Shown piece by piece: positions 16,209 through 24,329 of a stretch of 32,605 bases of DNA (position 1 is the stretch's first letter; each line of letters starts with the position of its first letter). Location of the stretch: the NCBI GenBank assembly GCA_037969115.1, contig JBBKWQ010000157.1, forward strand, positions 1 to 32,605, in the 5' to 3' direction. A program made the translations under genes and the position numbers. Below the pieces are notes generated by a model. That model searched no databases. It saw nothing but the letters and a program-made list of their open reading frames with translations, and was not told where the DNA came from. The DNA comes from JBBKWQ01 sp037969115 (lineage in GTDB: Bacteria > Actinomycetota > Acidimicrobiia > Acidimicrobiales > Ilumatobacteraceae).

Positions 16209-18614
16209 ATGGCTGAACTGTTCCTGGGCGGGACGATCGATCCCGCCACTCACGACCGAGACGGCGACGACGTTCGCATCGACACAGACAAATTCACCAC
16301 GCACGGGGTGATCGTCGGCATGACCGGATCAGGCAAGACCGGTCTCGGCGTGGTGCTGATCGAGGAAGTGCTCAGTGCGGGCCTCCCCGTCCTGATCATC
16401 GACCCGAAGGGTGACCTCACCAACCTGTGCCTGACCTTCCCCGACCTCGCGCCGGCCGACTTCCGGCCATGGATCGACGAGGCGCAGGCAGGAGCCGCCG
16501 ACTTGTCGCCGGACGAGTTCGCCGCTCAGCAGGCAGAACTGTGGACGAAAGGGCTCGACGGATGGCAGTTCTCGGGCGACAACATCTCGAAGCTCCGCAG
16601 CACGACCGATTTCTCGATCTACACCCCCGGCTCACAATCCGGCATTCCCGTGAACATCGTGGGTTCGCTCCAGGTGCCCGACGACATGAGCGACGCCGAG
16701 ATCGTCGGCGACGAGATCGAGGGTTACGTCTCGGGCCTGCTCGGCCTCGTCGGCATCGAGGCCGATCCGTTGTCGAGCCGGGAGCACATCCTGCTGTCGA
16801 ACCTGATCAACCACGAGTGGCAGGAAGGCCGGGCGCTCGACCTAACCACGCTCGTCGGACTCGTCGGGAAGCCACCGATCAGGAAGCTCGGCGTGTTCGA
16901 ACTCGACCAGTTCTTCCCACCGAACGACCGGATGAAGCTCGCGATGCAACTCAACGGTTTGCTCGCTTCGCCGTCGTTCGCTGCCTGGGCCGAAGGACCG
17001 GCGCTCGACATTCAGACGATGCTGTACGACACCGCTGGAAAGCCTCGATGCGCGATCGTCACCACTGCTCACCTGAGCGACGACGAGCGTCAGTTCGTCA
17101 CGTCGCTGGTCCTCACCAAGCTCGTCACCTGGATGCGACGCCAGAGTGGCACCACCGACCTGCGAGCGATGCTCTACATGGACGAGGTCGCCGGGTATCT
17201 GCCGCCCACGGCCAACCCCCCGACCAAGAAGCCGATCATGACGCTCATGAAGCAGGCCAGAGCGTTCGGCGTCGGAGTGGTGTTGTCGACGCAGAACCCG
17301 ATCGACGTCGACTACAAGGCGCTGTCCAACGCCGGCACGTGGATGATCGGCCGTCTTCAGACCGACCGCGACAAGATGCGACTCCTCGACGGCCTCAGCA
17401 CCGCGTCCGGCGGCGTCGACGTCGCTGCGGTCGACGCCACGATCTCCGGTCTGGGTAAGCGCGAGTTCGTCTTGCGTCGAGCGGGAAAGGACACGACCGA
17501 GGTGTTCACCACGCGATGGGCGATGAGCTACCTGCGTGGTCCGATGACCCGCGACCAGATCGGTCAACTCATGGAAGGCCGAGCACCTGAAGCGTCGGCC
17601 GACACGACTGCGCCGGCCAGCGCTGCTGCCCCGGCGAGCGGGAGTGCGACGACGAGCGCCACGCCCGAGCTCGCCGACGACGAGACCACCGTGATGCCGG
17701 AGGTTGCCGATGGCACGCCCGTGCGATGGGTCGACGTTGCTGCGCCGTGGCTCGGCGAGGTCGGCGGCGATTCACGCGGGACCCGATACGAGGCGGCGAT
17801 CGTGGCCAGGATCGCTCTGCGGTACGACGAGACCAAGGCCGACCTGGTGCACGATCAGGAGTACGAAACGGTCGTGTTCCCGCTCGGCGAGACCGTCGAC
17901 GTCTCACGCAGCGCAGCGGTCGACTACGACGAACGCGATCTGAGAACCGACGTGCCCGACGGCGCCGTGTACCGACTCTCCGATGCAAAGATCACCAACA
18001 AGACGTTCTTCAGCCAGATCGGTCGCGACCTCGTCGACCACCTCACGCGGAGCCTCACGCTCGAACTGCCGGCGAACACCGATCTCAAGCTGTACTCGCG
18101 TCCGGGCGAAGCGGCCGAGGCATTCGAGGTGCGATGCGCCCATTTCGCCGACGAACAAGCTGACGCCGAGATCGCCAAGCTGCGTGACAAGTACGAGGCA
18201 AAGGCCACCAAACTCCGCGATCAGATCGAGGCCGCCGAGGATCGAGTCGACGTGCTCGAAGAACAGCAGAAGGGCAAGCGCAACTCCGAACTGCTGAGCA
18301 CCGCCGGGTCGGTGCTCGGCGGATTGCTCGGGGGCAAGCGGTCGCGAGGTGGCCTGCTGGGCAAATTGGGGTCGGCGGCGAACCGCCGCGGCCGAACGAA
18401 CGCGTCGGCCGAGCGAGTCGACGCCGCCGAGAACAAGCTGGCGCGACTCGTCGAGAACGTGGAGGAACTCGAGCAGGAGTTGGCCGACGACATCACCGAC
18501 ATCGACGCCAAGTGGATGGCCCTCGCCAAGAACATCAGCCCGCTCAGCGTCGGTCTCGAGCGCTCCGACGTGAAGGTGACCGAATTGGTACTCGCGTGGG
18601 TCCCAGTACCATGA
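16209..18614 (+). CDS. HerA-type ATPase with coiled-coil C-terminus
   Basis: 801 residues. The N-terminus carries Walker A GMTGSGKT (37-44) and VLIIDPKGD (61-69), the HerA/FtsK-superfamily arrangement. A Walker B-like LYMDEVAGYLPP lies near residue 322, followed by KQARAFGVGVVLSTQNP, a typical sensor region. After a Pro/Ala-rich hinge (near residue 465-500) comes a mixed domain, then two coiled coils (about 645-690 and 730-770) separated by a glycine-rich basic stretch (LGGLLGGKRSRGGLLGKLG). HerA ATPases pump DNA or translocate on it, often with a nuclease, but no NurA-like gene is adjacent. I recall this architecture as a widespread unnamed actinobacterial ATP-binding protein. The chosen ATG fits a leaderless -10; the frame is open upstream to 16146. 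Confidence 0.85.
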   Translation: MAELFLGGTIDPATHDRDGDDVRIDTDKFTTHGVIVGMTGSGKTGLGVVLIEEVLSAGLPVLIIDPKGDLTNLCLTFPDLAPADFRPWIDEAQAGAADLSPDEFAAQQAELWTKGLDGWQFSGDNISKLRSTTDFSIYTPGSQSGIPVNIVGSLQVPDDMSDAEIVGDEIEGYVSGLLGLVGIEADPLSSREHILLSNLINHEWQEGRALDLTTLVGLVGKPPIRKLGVFELDQFFPPNDRMKLAMQLNGLLASPSFAAWAEGPALDIQTMLYDTAGKPRCAIVTTAHLSDDERQFVTSLVLTKLVTWMRRQSGTTDLRAMLYMDEVAGYLPPTANPPTKKPIMTLMKQARAFGVGVVLSTQNPIDVDYKALSNAGTWMIGRLQTDRDKMRLLDGLSTASGGVDVAAVDATISGLGKREFVLRRAGKDTTEVFTTRWAMSYLRGPMTRDQIGQLMEGRAPEASADTTAPASAAAPASGSATTSATPELADDETTVMPEVADGTPVRWVDVAAPWLGEVGGDSRGTRYEAAIVARIALRYDETKADLVHDQEYETVVFPLGETVDVSRSAAVDYDERDLRTDVPDGAVYRLSDAKITNKTFFSQIGRDLVDHLTRSLTLELPANTDLKLYSRPGEAAEAFEVRCAHFADEQADAEIAKLRDKYEAKATKLRDQIEAAEDRVDVLEEQQKGKRNSELLSTAGSVLGGLLGGKRSRGGLLGKLGSAANRRGRTNASAERVDAAENKLARLVENVEELEQELADDITDIDAKWMALAKNISPLSVGLERSDVKVTELVLAWVPVP

Positions 18615-18636
18615 TCGTCGTCCAACCGGGATCACC

Positions 18637-18719
<83 letters not shown>

Positions 18720-18727
18720 CAACATTT

Positions 18728-18762
18728 TCGTCGCGCAAGGGAACCCCGGGCATTTGCGACGA
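18728..18762 (+). terminator. Candidate stem-loop after tRNA-Leu
   Basis: TCGTCGC (18728-18734) pairs exactly with GCGACGA (18756-18762), extended by one G-U pair, around a GC-rich loop. It begins 8 bases after the tRNA 3' end. There is no T-run after it, so it is either an actinobacterial U-less terminator or a processing structure. Confidence 0.35.
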
Positions 18763-18776
18763 CCGGTGCGATCATC

Positions 18777-18793
18777 GTAGCAACCGTTGCTAC
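18777..18793. promoter_or_regulatory. Perfect palindrome GTAGCAAC-C-GTTGCTAC, candidate operator
   Basis: Two exact 8-base arms around a single central C. The one-base centre rules out an RNA hairpin and suits a dimeric repressor site. It overlaps TACAGT (18791-18796), a TANNNT -10 candidate for the GGDEF-EAL gene that starts at 18942, so binding could block transcription. The cognate regulator is not in the window. Confidence 0.5.
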
Positions 18794-18796
18794 AGT
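18791..18796 (+). promoter_or_regulatory. Putative -10 element for GGDEF-EAL gene
   Basis: TACAGT, with its first three bases inside the palindrome. It would give a leader of about 140 bases containing the hairpin at 18859-18890. No good -35 hexamer is visible at normal spacing. Confidence 0.35.
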
Positions 18797-18858
18797 CAAG
18801 TAGTCCCGCTCAAGCGGAACGAGGTGGGTGCCGATTCATTCCTGACCGAATGGGTTAC

Positions 18859-18890
18859 AGGCTGGTGGGTTCAGTGGATCCCGCCTGCCT
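18859..18890 (+). promoter_or_regulatory. Predicted hairpin in GGDEF-EAL mRNA leader
   Basis: AGGC-T-GGTGGG (18859-18869) pairs with CCCGCC-T-GCCT (18880-18890) through ten base pairs, one of them G-U, with a single T-T mismatch and a ten-base loop. It ends about 50 bases before the start codon. A regulatory role, possibly in c-di-GMP gene control, is inference; it does not match the conserved core of GEMM (c-di-GMP) riboswitches. Confidence 0.35.
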
Positions 18891-18941
18891 GCGTCGACAC
18901 GCACGCTCGACGGCTGCTGATTCGGTCGGAGACCGACCCGT

Positions 18942-20969
18942 ATGAAGACTCATTCCGACGAACCCAGATCGACCTGGGGCCAACCCGCCTTCATGGTGGT
19001 CATCGCCATGTTGGCGGCCGCGTTGTCGACCACGCTCGCACTGTCGGAAGCTGCCCAGCCGAACCACGTCACCGATTGGCGGGCGTTCGGCATGTTCGCC
19101 CTGCTCCTGCTCATCGGCGAGACCCGTCCCTCGTTCTGGATGCGATTCGGGTATGGCGGCGAGGTCACGCCCCGATGGGCGATCGCGTATGCGCTGCTCC
19201 TCCTCGGCAGTCCGGCAACGGCGGTCATCATCGTCACCTTCGTCGCGGCACTGAGCGGAATGATCAGTGGGCGCGACATGCGTTCCAATCTGCTCACCAT
19301 GTTCAGCACCGCGATGGTCATGTCGGCCGCCGGACTCGTGCTCCACTCGTTCGGCGTCTACGACTCGGTGACCGCGCTCGACCGTATCCCGGTGCGCCAC
19401 GGCCTGGCCATCGTGGGCACCGGACTCGCTCTGTTCGCCCTCAACGGAGCGATCAGCGCATTCGCCATCTCGATTTCGCGCGGCATCAGCCTGCTCACCA
19501 CGCTGCGCCAGGGCTTCGCGCAACGGCTCACAGCCGATGCAGCGCTGCTCTCGCTCGCGCCGGTTTTCGTGATCGCGCTCGAGTTCAGCATGGTGCTGCT
19601 GCCGCTGCTGCTGATCACGTCGGTCCTCGTGTTCCAGTCGGCGCGTCAAGCGCTGCAACGGTCGCACGAAGCGTCACACGATCCGCTCACCGGATTGCTG
19701 AACCGACGCGCTTTCATCGGCCATCTCACCGATCTGTTGGAGTCGAACGGGGCGTCGGCTCGACGCGGTGCCGTGCTGTTGATGGACCTCGACGGGTTCA
19801 AGGACATCAACGACAGGCTCGGACACCAGTTCGGCGATCAGCTCCTCATCAGCGTCGCCGACCGGCTGCAGCGGGCAACTCCACCGAATGCCTACGTCGC
19901 CCGACTCGGCGGCGACGAGTTCGCACTCGTGCTGGTGGGCGAACAAGACCGGGACGAGGTCGAGCGCCACGCACTGGGTCTGCACAGCATGCTCGCTGAA
20001 CCCCACGAGATCGACCGCTTCCCCGTCTCGGTCGCCGTGAGCATCGGCGCCGCCTTCGCTCCCGAGGACGGTGACTCGGCGTCAGAGGCCATGCGCTCGG
20101 CCGACATCGCCATGTATCGAGCGAAACGGTCGGGTGGTGGTGTCGAGGTCTACCGCAGCAGCGCCGCAGGCAGGGAGCGAGGCCGCATCGGGTTGCTCAG
20201 CGAGCTGCCCAACGCCCTCACCGGTCACCAGCTCCGGATGCACTTCCAGCCGCAGCTGTCGGTGCAGACCGGTCAGGTCGACACCGTCGAGGCGTTACTC
20301 CGTTGGAAGCACCCCGACCTGGGCATGATCCCGCCGGGCGATTTCATGGGGATGGCAGAGCAGACCGACCTCATCTCGCCGATCACCGACCTCGTCGTGC
20401 GCATGTCGTCATCGGGCTTGCTCATGACCGGCGCCGACAACGTCGGACTCGCCGTCAACATTTCGGCTCGCAGCCTGCAAGATCGTCATTTTTCGAGCCG
20501 GCTCCTCGAGATCATCGCCAGCACCGGCTTTCCGGCGAGTCGCCTCGAGCTCGAGGTGACGGAACGCACACTGTCGACCAACAACGAGCAGACGCAGTAC
20601 AACATCGACCGGCTCCGCGACGCCGGTGCCCGATTCGCCGTCGACGACTTCGGTACCGGATACGCGTCGTACAGCACGTTGCGCGACATGACGGTCGACC
20701 GAATCAAGATCGACCGAGCCTTCATCACCAATCTCGAGACGCATCCACAGGATCGGCTCATCGTGCAGTCGGTGATCAACCTCGCCCACGACTTGGGTCT
20801 CGTGGTCGTGGCGGAGGGCGTGGAGACGACGGGCGTGTGGGACATGCTCGGCGACATGGGCTGCGACCTGGCCCAGGGTTATGCCATCGCCAGGCCGATG
20901 AGCTTCCCCGATCTGCGTGGATGGCTGATGCGTTGGTCCGACGCTCGATCGGGCGAACCGGTCGCATAG
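18942..20969 (+). CDS. Membrane-bound GGDEF-EAL protein (c-di-GMP turnover)
   Basis: 675 residues. About six to seven hydrophobic segments fill residues 15-235, resembling a MASE-type membrane sensor. The GGDEF domain (about 245-405) starts with HDPLTGLLNRRAF and has an intact GGDEF at 323-327; the upstream inhibitory RxxD site is missing (PPNA at 314-317), so product inhibition there is unlikely. The EAL domain (about 415-665) is also intact: EALLRW (450-455), NISARSL, ELEVTER, DDFGTGYAS (568-576) and EGVETTG. It may both make and break c-di-GMP. A GGAGA ribosome site lies at 18928-18932. The gene stands alone downstream of tRNA-Leu, with a candidate operator and leader hairpin. Confidence 0.95.
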   Translation: MKTHSDEPRSTWGQPAFMVVIAMLAAALSTTLALSEAAQPNHVTDWRAFGMFALLLLIGETRPSFWMRFGYGGEVTPRWAIAYALLLLGSPATAVIIVTFVAALSGMISGRDMRSNLLTMFSTAMVMSAAGLVLHSFGVYDSVTALDRIPVRHGLAIVGTGLALFALNGAISAFAISISRGISLLTTLRQGFAQRLTADAALLSLAPVFVIALEFSMVLLPLLLITSVLVFQSARQALQRSHEASHDPLTGLLNRRAFIGHLTDLLESNGASARRGAVLLMDLDGFKDINDRLGHQFGDQLLISVADRLQRATPPNAYVARLGGDEFALVLVGEQDRDEVERHALGLHSMLAEPHEIDRFPVSVAVSIGAAFAPEDGDSASEAMRSADIAMYRAKRSGGGVEVYRSSAAGRERGRIGLLSELPNALTGHQLRMHFQPQLSVQTGQVDTVEALLRWKHPDLGMIPPGDFMGMAEQTDLISPITDLVVRMSSSGLLMTGADNVGLAVNISARSLQDRHFSSRLLEIIASTGFPASRLELEVTERTLSTNNEQTQYNIDRLRDAGARFAVDDFGTGYASYSTLRDMTVDRIKIDRAFITNLETHPQDRLIVQSVINLAHDLGLVVVAEGVETTGVWDMLGDMGCDLAQGYAIARPMSFPDLRGWLMRWSDARSGEPVA

Positions 20970-21030
20970 TCCTTTCTGGTCGACGGGCTTTCGCCTTCGG
21001 CTCGCACATCGGCGTGTGGCACGCTCGATG

Positions 21031-22029
21031 ATGCACACCAACGAGCTTCCGACGCCGGCCCTGCTGATCGACGCGGACGCCTTCGACGCAAACGTGAGGC
21101 ACATGGCGAGCGAGCTCGCGGGCCCGGCACTCAGACCCCACGTGAAGGCGCACAAGTGCACATCGATCGCGGCCGCCCAGTCGACCGCCGGACATCACCA
21201 CTTCACGTGCGCGACGCCTCGCGAGATGATCGGCATGGCGAGCGCAGGGCTGGGAACCGACCTGCTGCTGGCGAACGAGACCGTCGATCGCGACCGGCTC
21301 AGGCAGATGGCTGAGCTCGACGCCATGATCACCGTCGCGGTCGACTCCGATGCCACCGTTGTCGCCGCCGCCGAAGCGGGCATCCGGCACTGCGTGGTCG
21401 ACGTCAATGTCGGGCTACCGCGATGCGGTGTCGCACCCGATCGGGCCGGGCGGCTGGCCGATTCTGCGCGTGCGAGAGGTCTCGACGTGCGCGGCGTGAT
21501 GGGTTACGAGGGGCATCTCATGATGGTTCGCGAACGCGACGATCGGGCCGCACAGGTGGCCGCGTCGATGGAGCTGTTGCTTCGAGCACACGCCGATGTC
21601 GGCGGCGAGCTCGTGTCAGCCGGCGGCACCGGAACCTTCGACCTACACGGCGACACAGGGGTCACCGAGGTGCAGGCCGGCAGCTATGTCCTGATGGACA
21701 CGGCATACGAGGCTCAGTCGCTCGGCTTCGAGCAGGCGCTGTTCGTGAACGGCACCGTGATCTCGGTGGGTGATGGCTGGTTCGTCGCCGATGTGGGACT
21801 CAAATCGCTGGGCATGGATCACGGAAATCCATCGGTGATCGGCGGCGCTGTCTGGTTCTGTTCAGACGAGCACATCACGTTCTCGAGCGACGATGGTCTG
21901 AGCGTGGGTGATCGCGTTCGCGTGGTACCTGCGCACATCGACCCCACGATGGCGATGCACGAAGTTGCGTGGCTCGTCCGCCGCGATGAGGTGCTCGAAC
22001 GCTGGCCGATCGACCTGCGCGGTTGGTAG
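21031..22029 (+). CDS. D-threonine aldolase / D-serine dehydratase-like PLP enzyme
   Basis: 332 residues, alanine-racemase-type TIM barrel plus C-terminal DSD1-like domain. The PLP lysine is in LRPHVKAHK near residue 40 from this start, and VDVNVGLPRCGV and SAGGTGTFDLHGD are barrel segments of the family. Near the C-terminus PAHIDPTMAMH contains His-x-Asp, the metal-ligand pair reported for bacterial D-threonine aldolase, whereas eukaryotic D-serine dehydratases have His-x-Cys. A metal-dependent aldolase splitting D-3-hydroxy amino acids into glycine and aldehyde is therefore favoured. The start could be ATG 21031, ATG 21028 or GTG 21016; no ribosome site decides it. It is convergent with rdgB, 18 bases apart. 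Confidence 0.85.
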   Translation: MHTNELPTPALLIDADAFDANVRHMASELAGPALRPHVKAHKCTSIAAAQSTAGHHHFTCATPREMIGMASAGLGTDLLLANETVDRDRLRQMAELDAMITVAVDSDATVVAAAEAGIRHCVVDVNVGLPRCGVAPDRAGRLADSARARGLDVRGVMGYEGHLMMVRERDDRAAQVAASMELLLRAHADVGGELVSAGGTGTFDLHGDTGVTEVQAGSYVLMDTAYEAQSLGFEQALFVNGTVISVGDGWFVADVGLKSLGMDHGNPSVIGGAVWFCSDEHITFSSDDGLSVGDRVRVVPAHIDPTMAMHEVAWLVRRDEVLERWPIDLRGW

Positions 22030-22047
22030 CCGTTGTTGTGCGGCGAA

Positions 22048-22641
22048 CTACCGCACCGAGAGTGCTTCGAGCAACGCATCGAAGGCACGCCCACGGTGCG
22101 AGACAGCGTGTTTCTCGTCGTCGGTCATCTCGCCGAACGTCCGGCCGTCGCCGTCGGCGGGCACGAACACGTTGTCGTAGCCGAAGCCGCGTTCACCGCG
22201 TTCGTCGACGGCGATGCTGCCCTCGCACACGCCGTCGACGGCAAGTTCGGTGCCGTCGGGATAGGCCACCAACACGCATGTCCGAAAGCGCGCCGTGCGT
22301 CGATCAGTGTCGCCGAGCTCTCGGAGGAGCTTGGCGCGATTGTCGGCGTACGAGCAGTGTTCGCCCGCGTACCTCGCAGCGTGCACGCCTGGTGCGCCAC
22401 CGAGCGCATCCACCTCGAGACCGGTGTCGTCGGCCACAGACGGCAGTCCGGAAGCGCGGCACACGGCGACAGCCTTCAGGCGGGCGTTCCCTCGGAGCGT
22501 GTCGGCGTCTTCCACGATGTCGCCGAGGTCGTCCGGACGCGGCACGAGTGCCACTCGGTCGCCGACGATCGCCTGGATCTCGGCGACCTTGTCCGGGTTC
22601 GCCGATGCGCACACGAGTCGGAGGGTGTTCGATGTATCCAT
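22048..22641 (-). CDS. rdgB: RdgB/HAM1 non-canonical purine NTP pyrophosphatase
   Basis: 197 residues, normal length. It hydrolyses dITP, ITP and XTP to keep damaged purines out of nucleic acids. Family signatures: LVCASANPDKVAEIQ (N-terminal nucleotide-binding strand), DTLRGNARLKAVAV, SVADDTGLEVDALGGAPGVHAARYAGE, GYDNVFVPADGDGRTFGEM and KHAVSHRGRAFDAL. The usual Ser/Thr-Gly-Asn of the first loop reads Ala-Asn-Pro-Asp-Lys here, still with the key Asn and Lys. It starts one base after the rph stop codon and is the last gene of the murI-rph-rdgB run, an order also found in M. tuberculosis. Confidence 0.96.
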   Translation of the reverse strand: MDTSNTLRLVCASANPDKVAEIQAIVGDRVALVPRPDDLGDIVEDADTLRGNARLKAVAVCRASGLPSVADDTGLEVDALGGAPGVHAARYAGEHCSYADNRAKLLRELGDTDRRTARFRTCVLVAYPDGTELAVDGVCEGSIAVDERGERGFGYDNVFVPADGDGRTFGEMTDDEKHAVSHRGRAFDALLEALSVR

Positions 22642-22642
22642 G

Positions 22643-23416
22643 TCAGCGCGGTGTCGGCGGTGTTGCGACGACCTCGGCCTGACGGTCGCTGATCTCGATC
22701 AGCCCACCTTCGGCGAGCACCAGCATCGAGTCGAGCTCGGACCTGGAGAAGGCCATGCCCTCGGCGGTGCCCTGTACCTCGACGAAGCGCGCCTCGCCAC
22801 CGTCCACGGGGCGCAACATCACCACGTTCATGTCGACCTCGGCCTTGCTGTCCTCCACGTACGGAAGGTCGAGCATCGGCACACCGTCGACGATGCCGAC
22901 GCTGATCGCCGACACGAACGAGTGGAGTGGGTGTTTCGCTGTGACCGCGGCTTGGCCGGCCGCTGCTCGCTCCGCCTCGATGGTTCGGGTGAGTGCGTCA
23001 TGGAGCGCGATGAAGCCCCCGCAGATGCTCGCCGTCCGTGTGCCGCCATCTGCCTGCAACACATCGCAGTCCACGGTGACCTGCCGCTCGCCGAGCACCG
23101 TCATGTCGCATGCCGCACGGAGCGACCGTGCGATGAGCCGCTGGATCTCGACCGTGCGACCACTCTGCTTGCCTTTCGCAGCCTCGCGGCCGACGCGCTC
23201 GGGAGAAGACCCGGGCAACATCGAATACTCGGCAGTGACCCATCCCTTGCCGCTGTTGCGCATCCACCGCGGCACGTCGTCATCGACCGACGCCGTACAC
23301 AGCACGCGCGTCTTACCGAAACTCACGAGGCACGAACCGGCTGACATCTCGGTGAAGTCTCGCTCGAACGTCATGGGGCGAAGCTGGTCGACAGTACGTC
23401 CGTCGAATCGGGTCAT
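22643..23416 (-). CDS. rph: Ribonuclease PH
   Basis: 257 residues. RNase PH is a phosphorolytic 3'-5' exonuclease that trims tRNA precursors. Conserved pieces include GSCLVSFGKTRVLCTASVDDDVP, GKGWVTAEYSMLPGSSPER, RTVEIQRLIARSLRAACD, VTVDCDVLQADGGTRTASI and the C-terminal VEVQGTAEGMAFSRSELDSML. GGAG lies just before the ATG, and the gene begins 12 bases after murI. Confidence 0.97.
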   Translation of the reverse strand: MTRFDGRTVDQLRPMTFERDFTEMSAGSCLVSFGKTRVLCTASVDDDVPRWMRNSGKGWVTAEYSMLPGSSPERVGREAAKGKQSGRTVEIQRLIARSLRAACDMTVLGERQVTVDCDVLQADGGTRTASICGGFIALHDALTRTIEAERAAAGQAAVTAKHPLHSFVSAISVGIVDGVPMLDLPYVEDSKAEVDMNVVMLRPVDGGEARFVEVQGTAEGMAFSRSELDSMLVLAEGGLIEISDRQAEVVATPPTPR

Positions 23417-23428
23417 GGTGATCTCCAG

Positions 23429-24250
23429 TCAGAGAGGGTTCGGGTCGGCGCACGGCCAGGGTTCCGTCGCGTCGAGTTCGGGACCCAGCAGTCTGCTGCC
23501 GAGTTCGCGAAACACCTCGATGTCGCCGCTCGACAAGAACCGATGCTTACCCGTACGACGCGTCGGGTCAGAGCGCAGGAGGCCCAGATCGGCAAGGCGG
23601 TCGCGGGCATCGAACGCCGTCTCGTCGGCCGAACTGACCAGGGTGACGTCGGCGCCCATCACCTCGCTGATCGTTCTCGCCAGGAACGGATAATGCGTGC
23701 ATCCGAGCAGCAACGCATCGACCTTGGCCTCCCGAATCGGCGCCAACAGACGTTCGGCGAGCACCGTGACCTCGTCACCGGTGGTCTGGCCGCGCTCGAC
23801 GAACTCGACGAAGCCGGGACAGGCAGCACTCGAAAGGTGCACCGGAGCACCGGTGCGCGCCACCGCTCGCACGTAGGCGCCCGACGCCATCGTGCCCACG
23901 GTGCCGATCACCCCGACACGACCTGACCTGGTCGCCTTCACGAGCGCGTTCGCGCCCGGCTGGATCACGTCGATGACGGGAATCGGCAGCTCCGCCCGCA
24001 GTTCGTCGAGCCCGGCAGCCGTCGCCGTGTTGCACGCCACGACGATCGCTTTCGCATCGCAGTCGCGCAGCAGGCTCCACGCCAGTTCGTGGGCGTACTG
24101 CCTCACGGCCTCGAGCGGCTTCGAGCCGTAGGGGTAACGCTCGGTGTCGCCGATGTAGACAACGTCCTCGGCCGGCAGGAGATCGATGAGGGCGCGTGCG
24201 ACCGTGAGCCCTCCAAACCCCGAATCGAACATGCCGATCGGCCGCTCCAC
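23429..24250 (-). CDS. murI: Glutamate racemase
   Basis: 273 residues from the GTG at 24250. MurI supplies D-glutamate for peptidoglycan. The N-terminus RPIGMFDSGFGGLTVARAL is the family start; both catalytic cysteines are present, in VVACNTATAAG and LLGCTHYPFL, together with YIGDTERYPYGSKP. The start is decided by TAACCT seven bases upstream (24258-24263) and by the usual family start a few residues before PIGxFDSG; a longer form from ATG 24286 would add 12 non-conserved residues. It heads murI-rph-rdgB and is divergent from the acetyltransferase gene. Confidence 0.95.
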   Translation of the reverse strand: MERPIGMFDSGFGGLTVARALIDLLPAEDVVYIGDTERYPYGSKPLEAVRQYAHELAWSLLRDCDAKAIVVACNTATAAGLDELRAELPIPVIDVIQPGANALVKATRSGRVGVIGTVGTMASGAYVRAVARTGAPVHLSSAACPGFVEFVERGQTTGDEVTVLAERLLAPIREAKVDALLLGCTHYPFLARTISEVMGADVTLVSSADETAFDARDRLADLGLLRSDPTRRTGKHRFLSSGDIEVFRELGSRLLGPELDATEPWPCADPNPL

Positions 24251-24257
24251 GCCCGGC

Positions 24258-24263
24258 AGGTTA
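24258..24263 (-). promoter_or_regulatory. Putative leaderless -10 element for murI operon
   Basis: TAACCT on the minus strand, seven bases before GTG 24250. It decides the start of murI and implies a leaderless transcript for murI-rph-rdgB. Confidence 0.5.
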
Positions 24264-24329
24264 TGGCATTCGATTCGATGTGACATCTGCACAGGGTGGA
24301 TCGCATCCGTCCGTGGCAAGCTCACGTGC

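Noticed and set aside
18720..18776. tRNA-Leu 3' end as an integration site
   Set aside because: No repeat of the tRNA end, integrase or foreign genes follows; the next gene is an ordinary GGDEF-EAL gene.
18797..18941. GEMM-type c-di-GMP riboswitch before the GGDEF-EAL gene
   Set aside because: The conserved core around the GAAA tetraloop and its receptor is not present.
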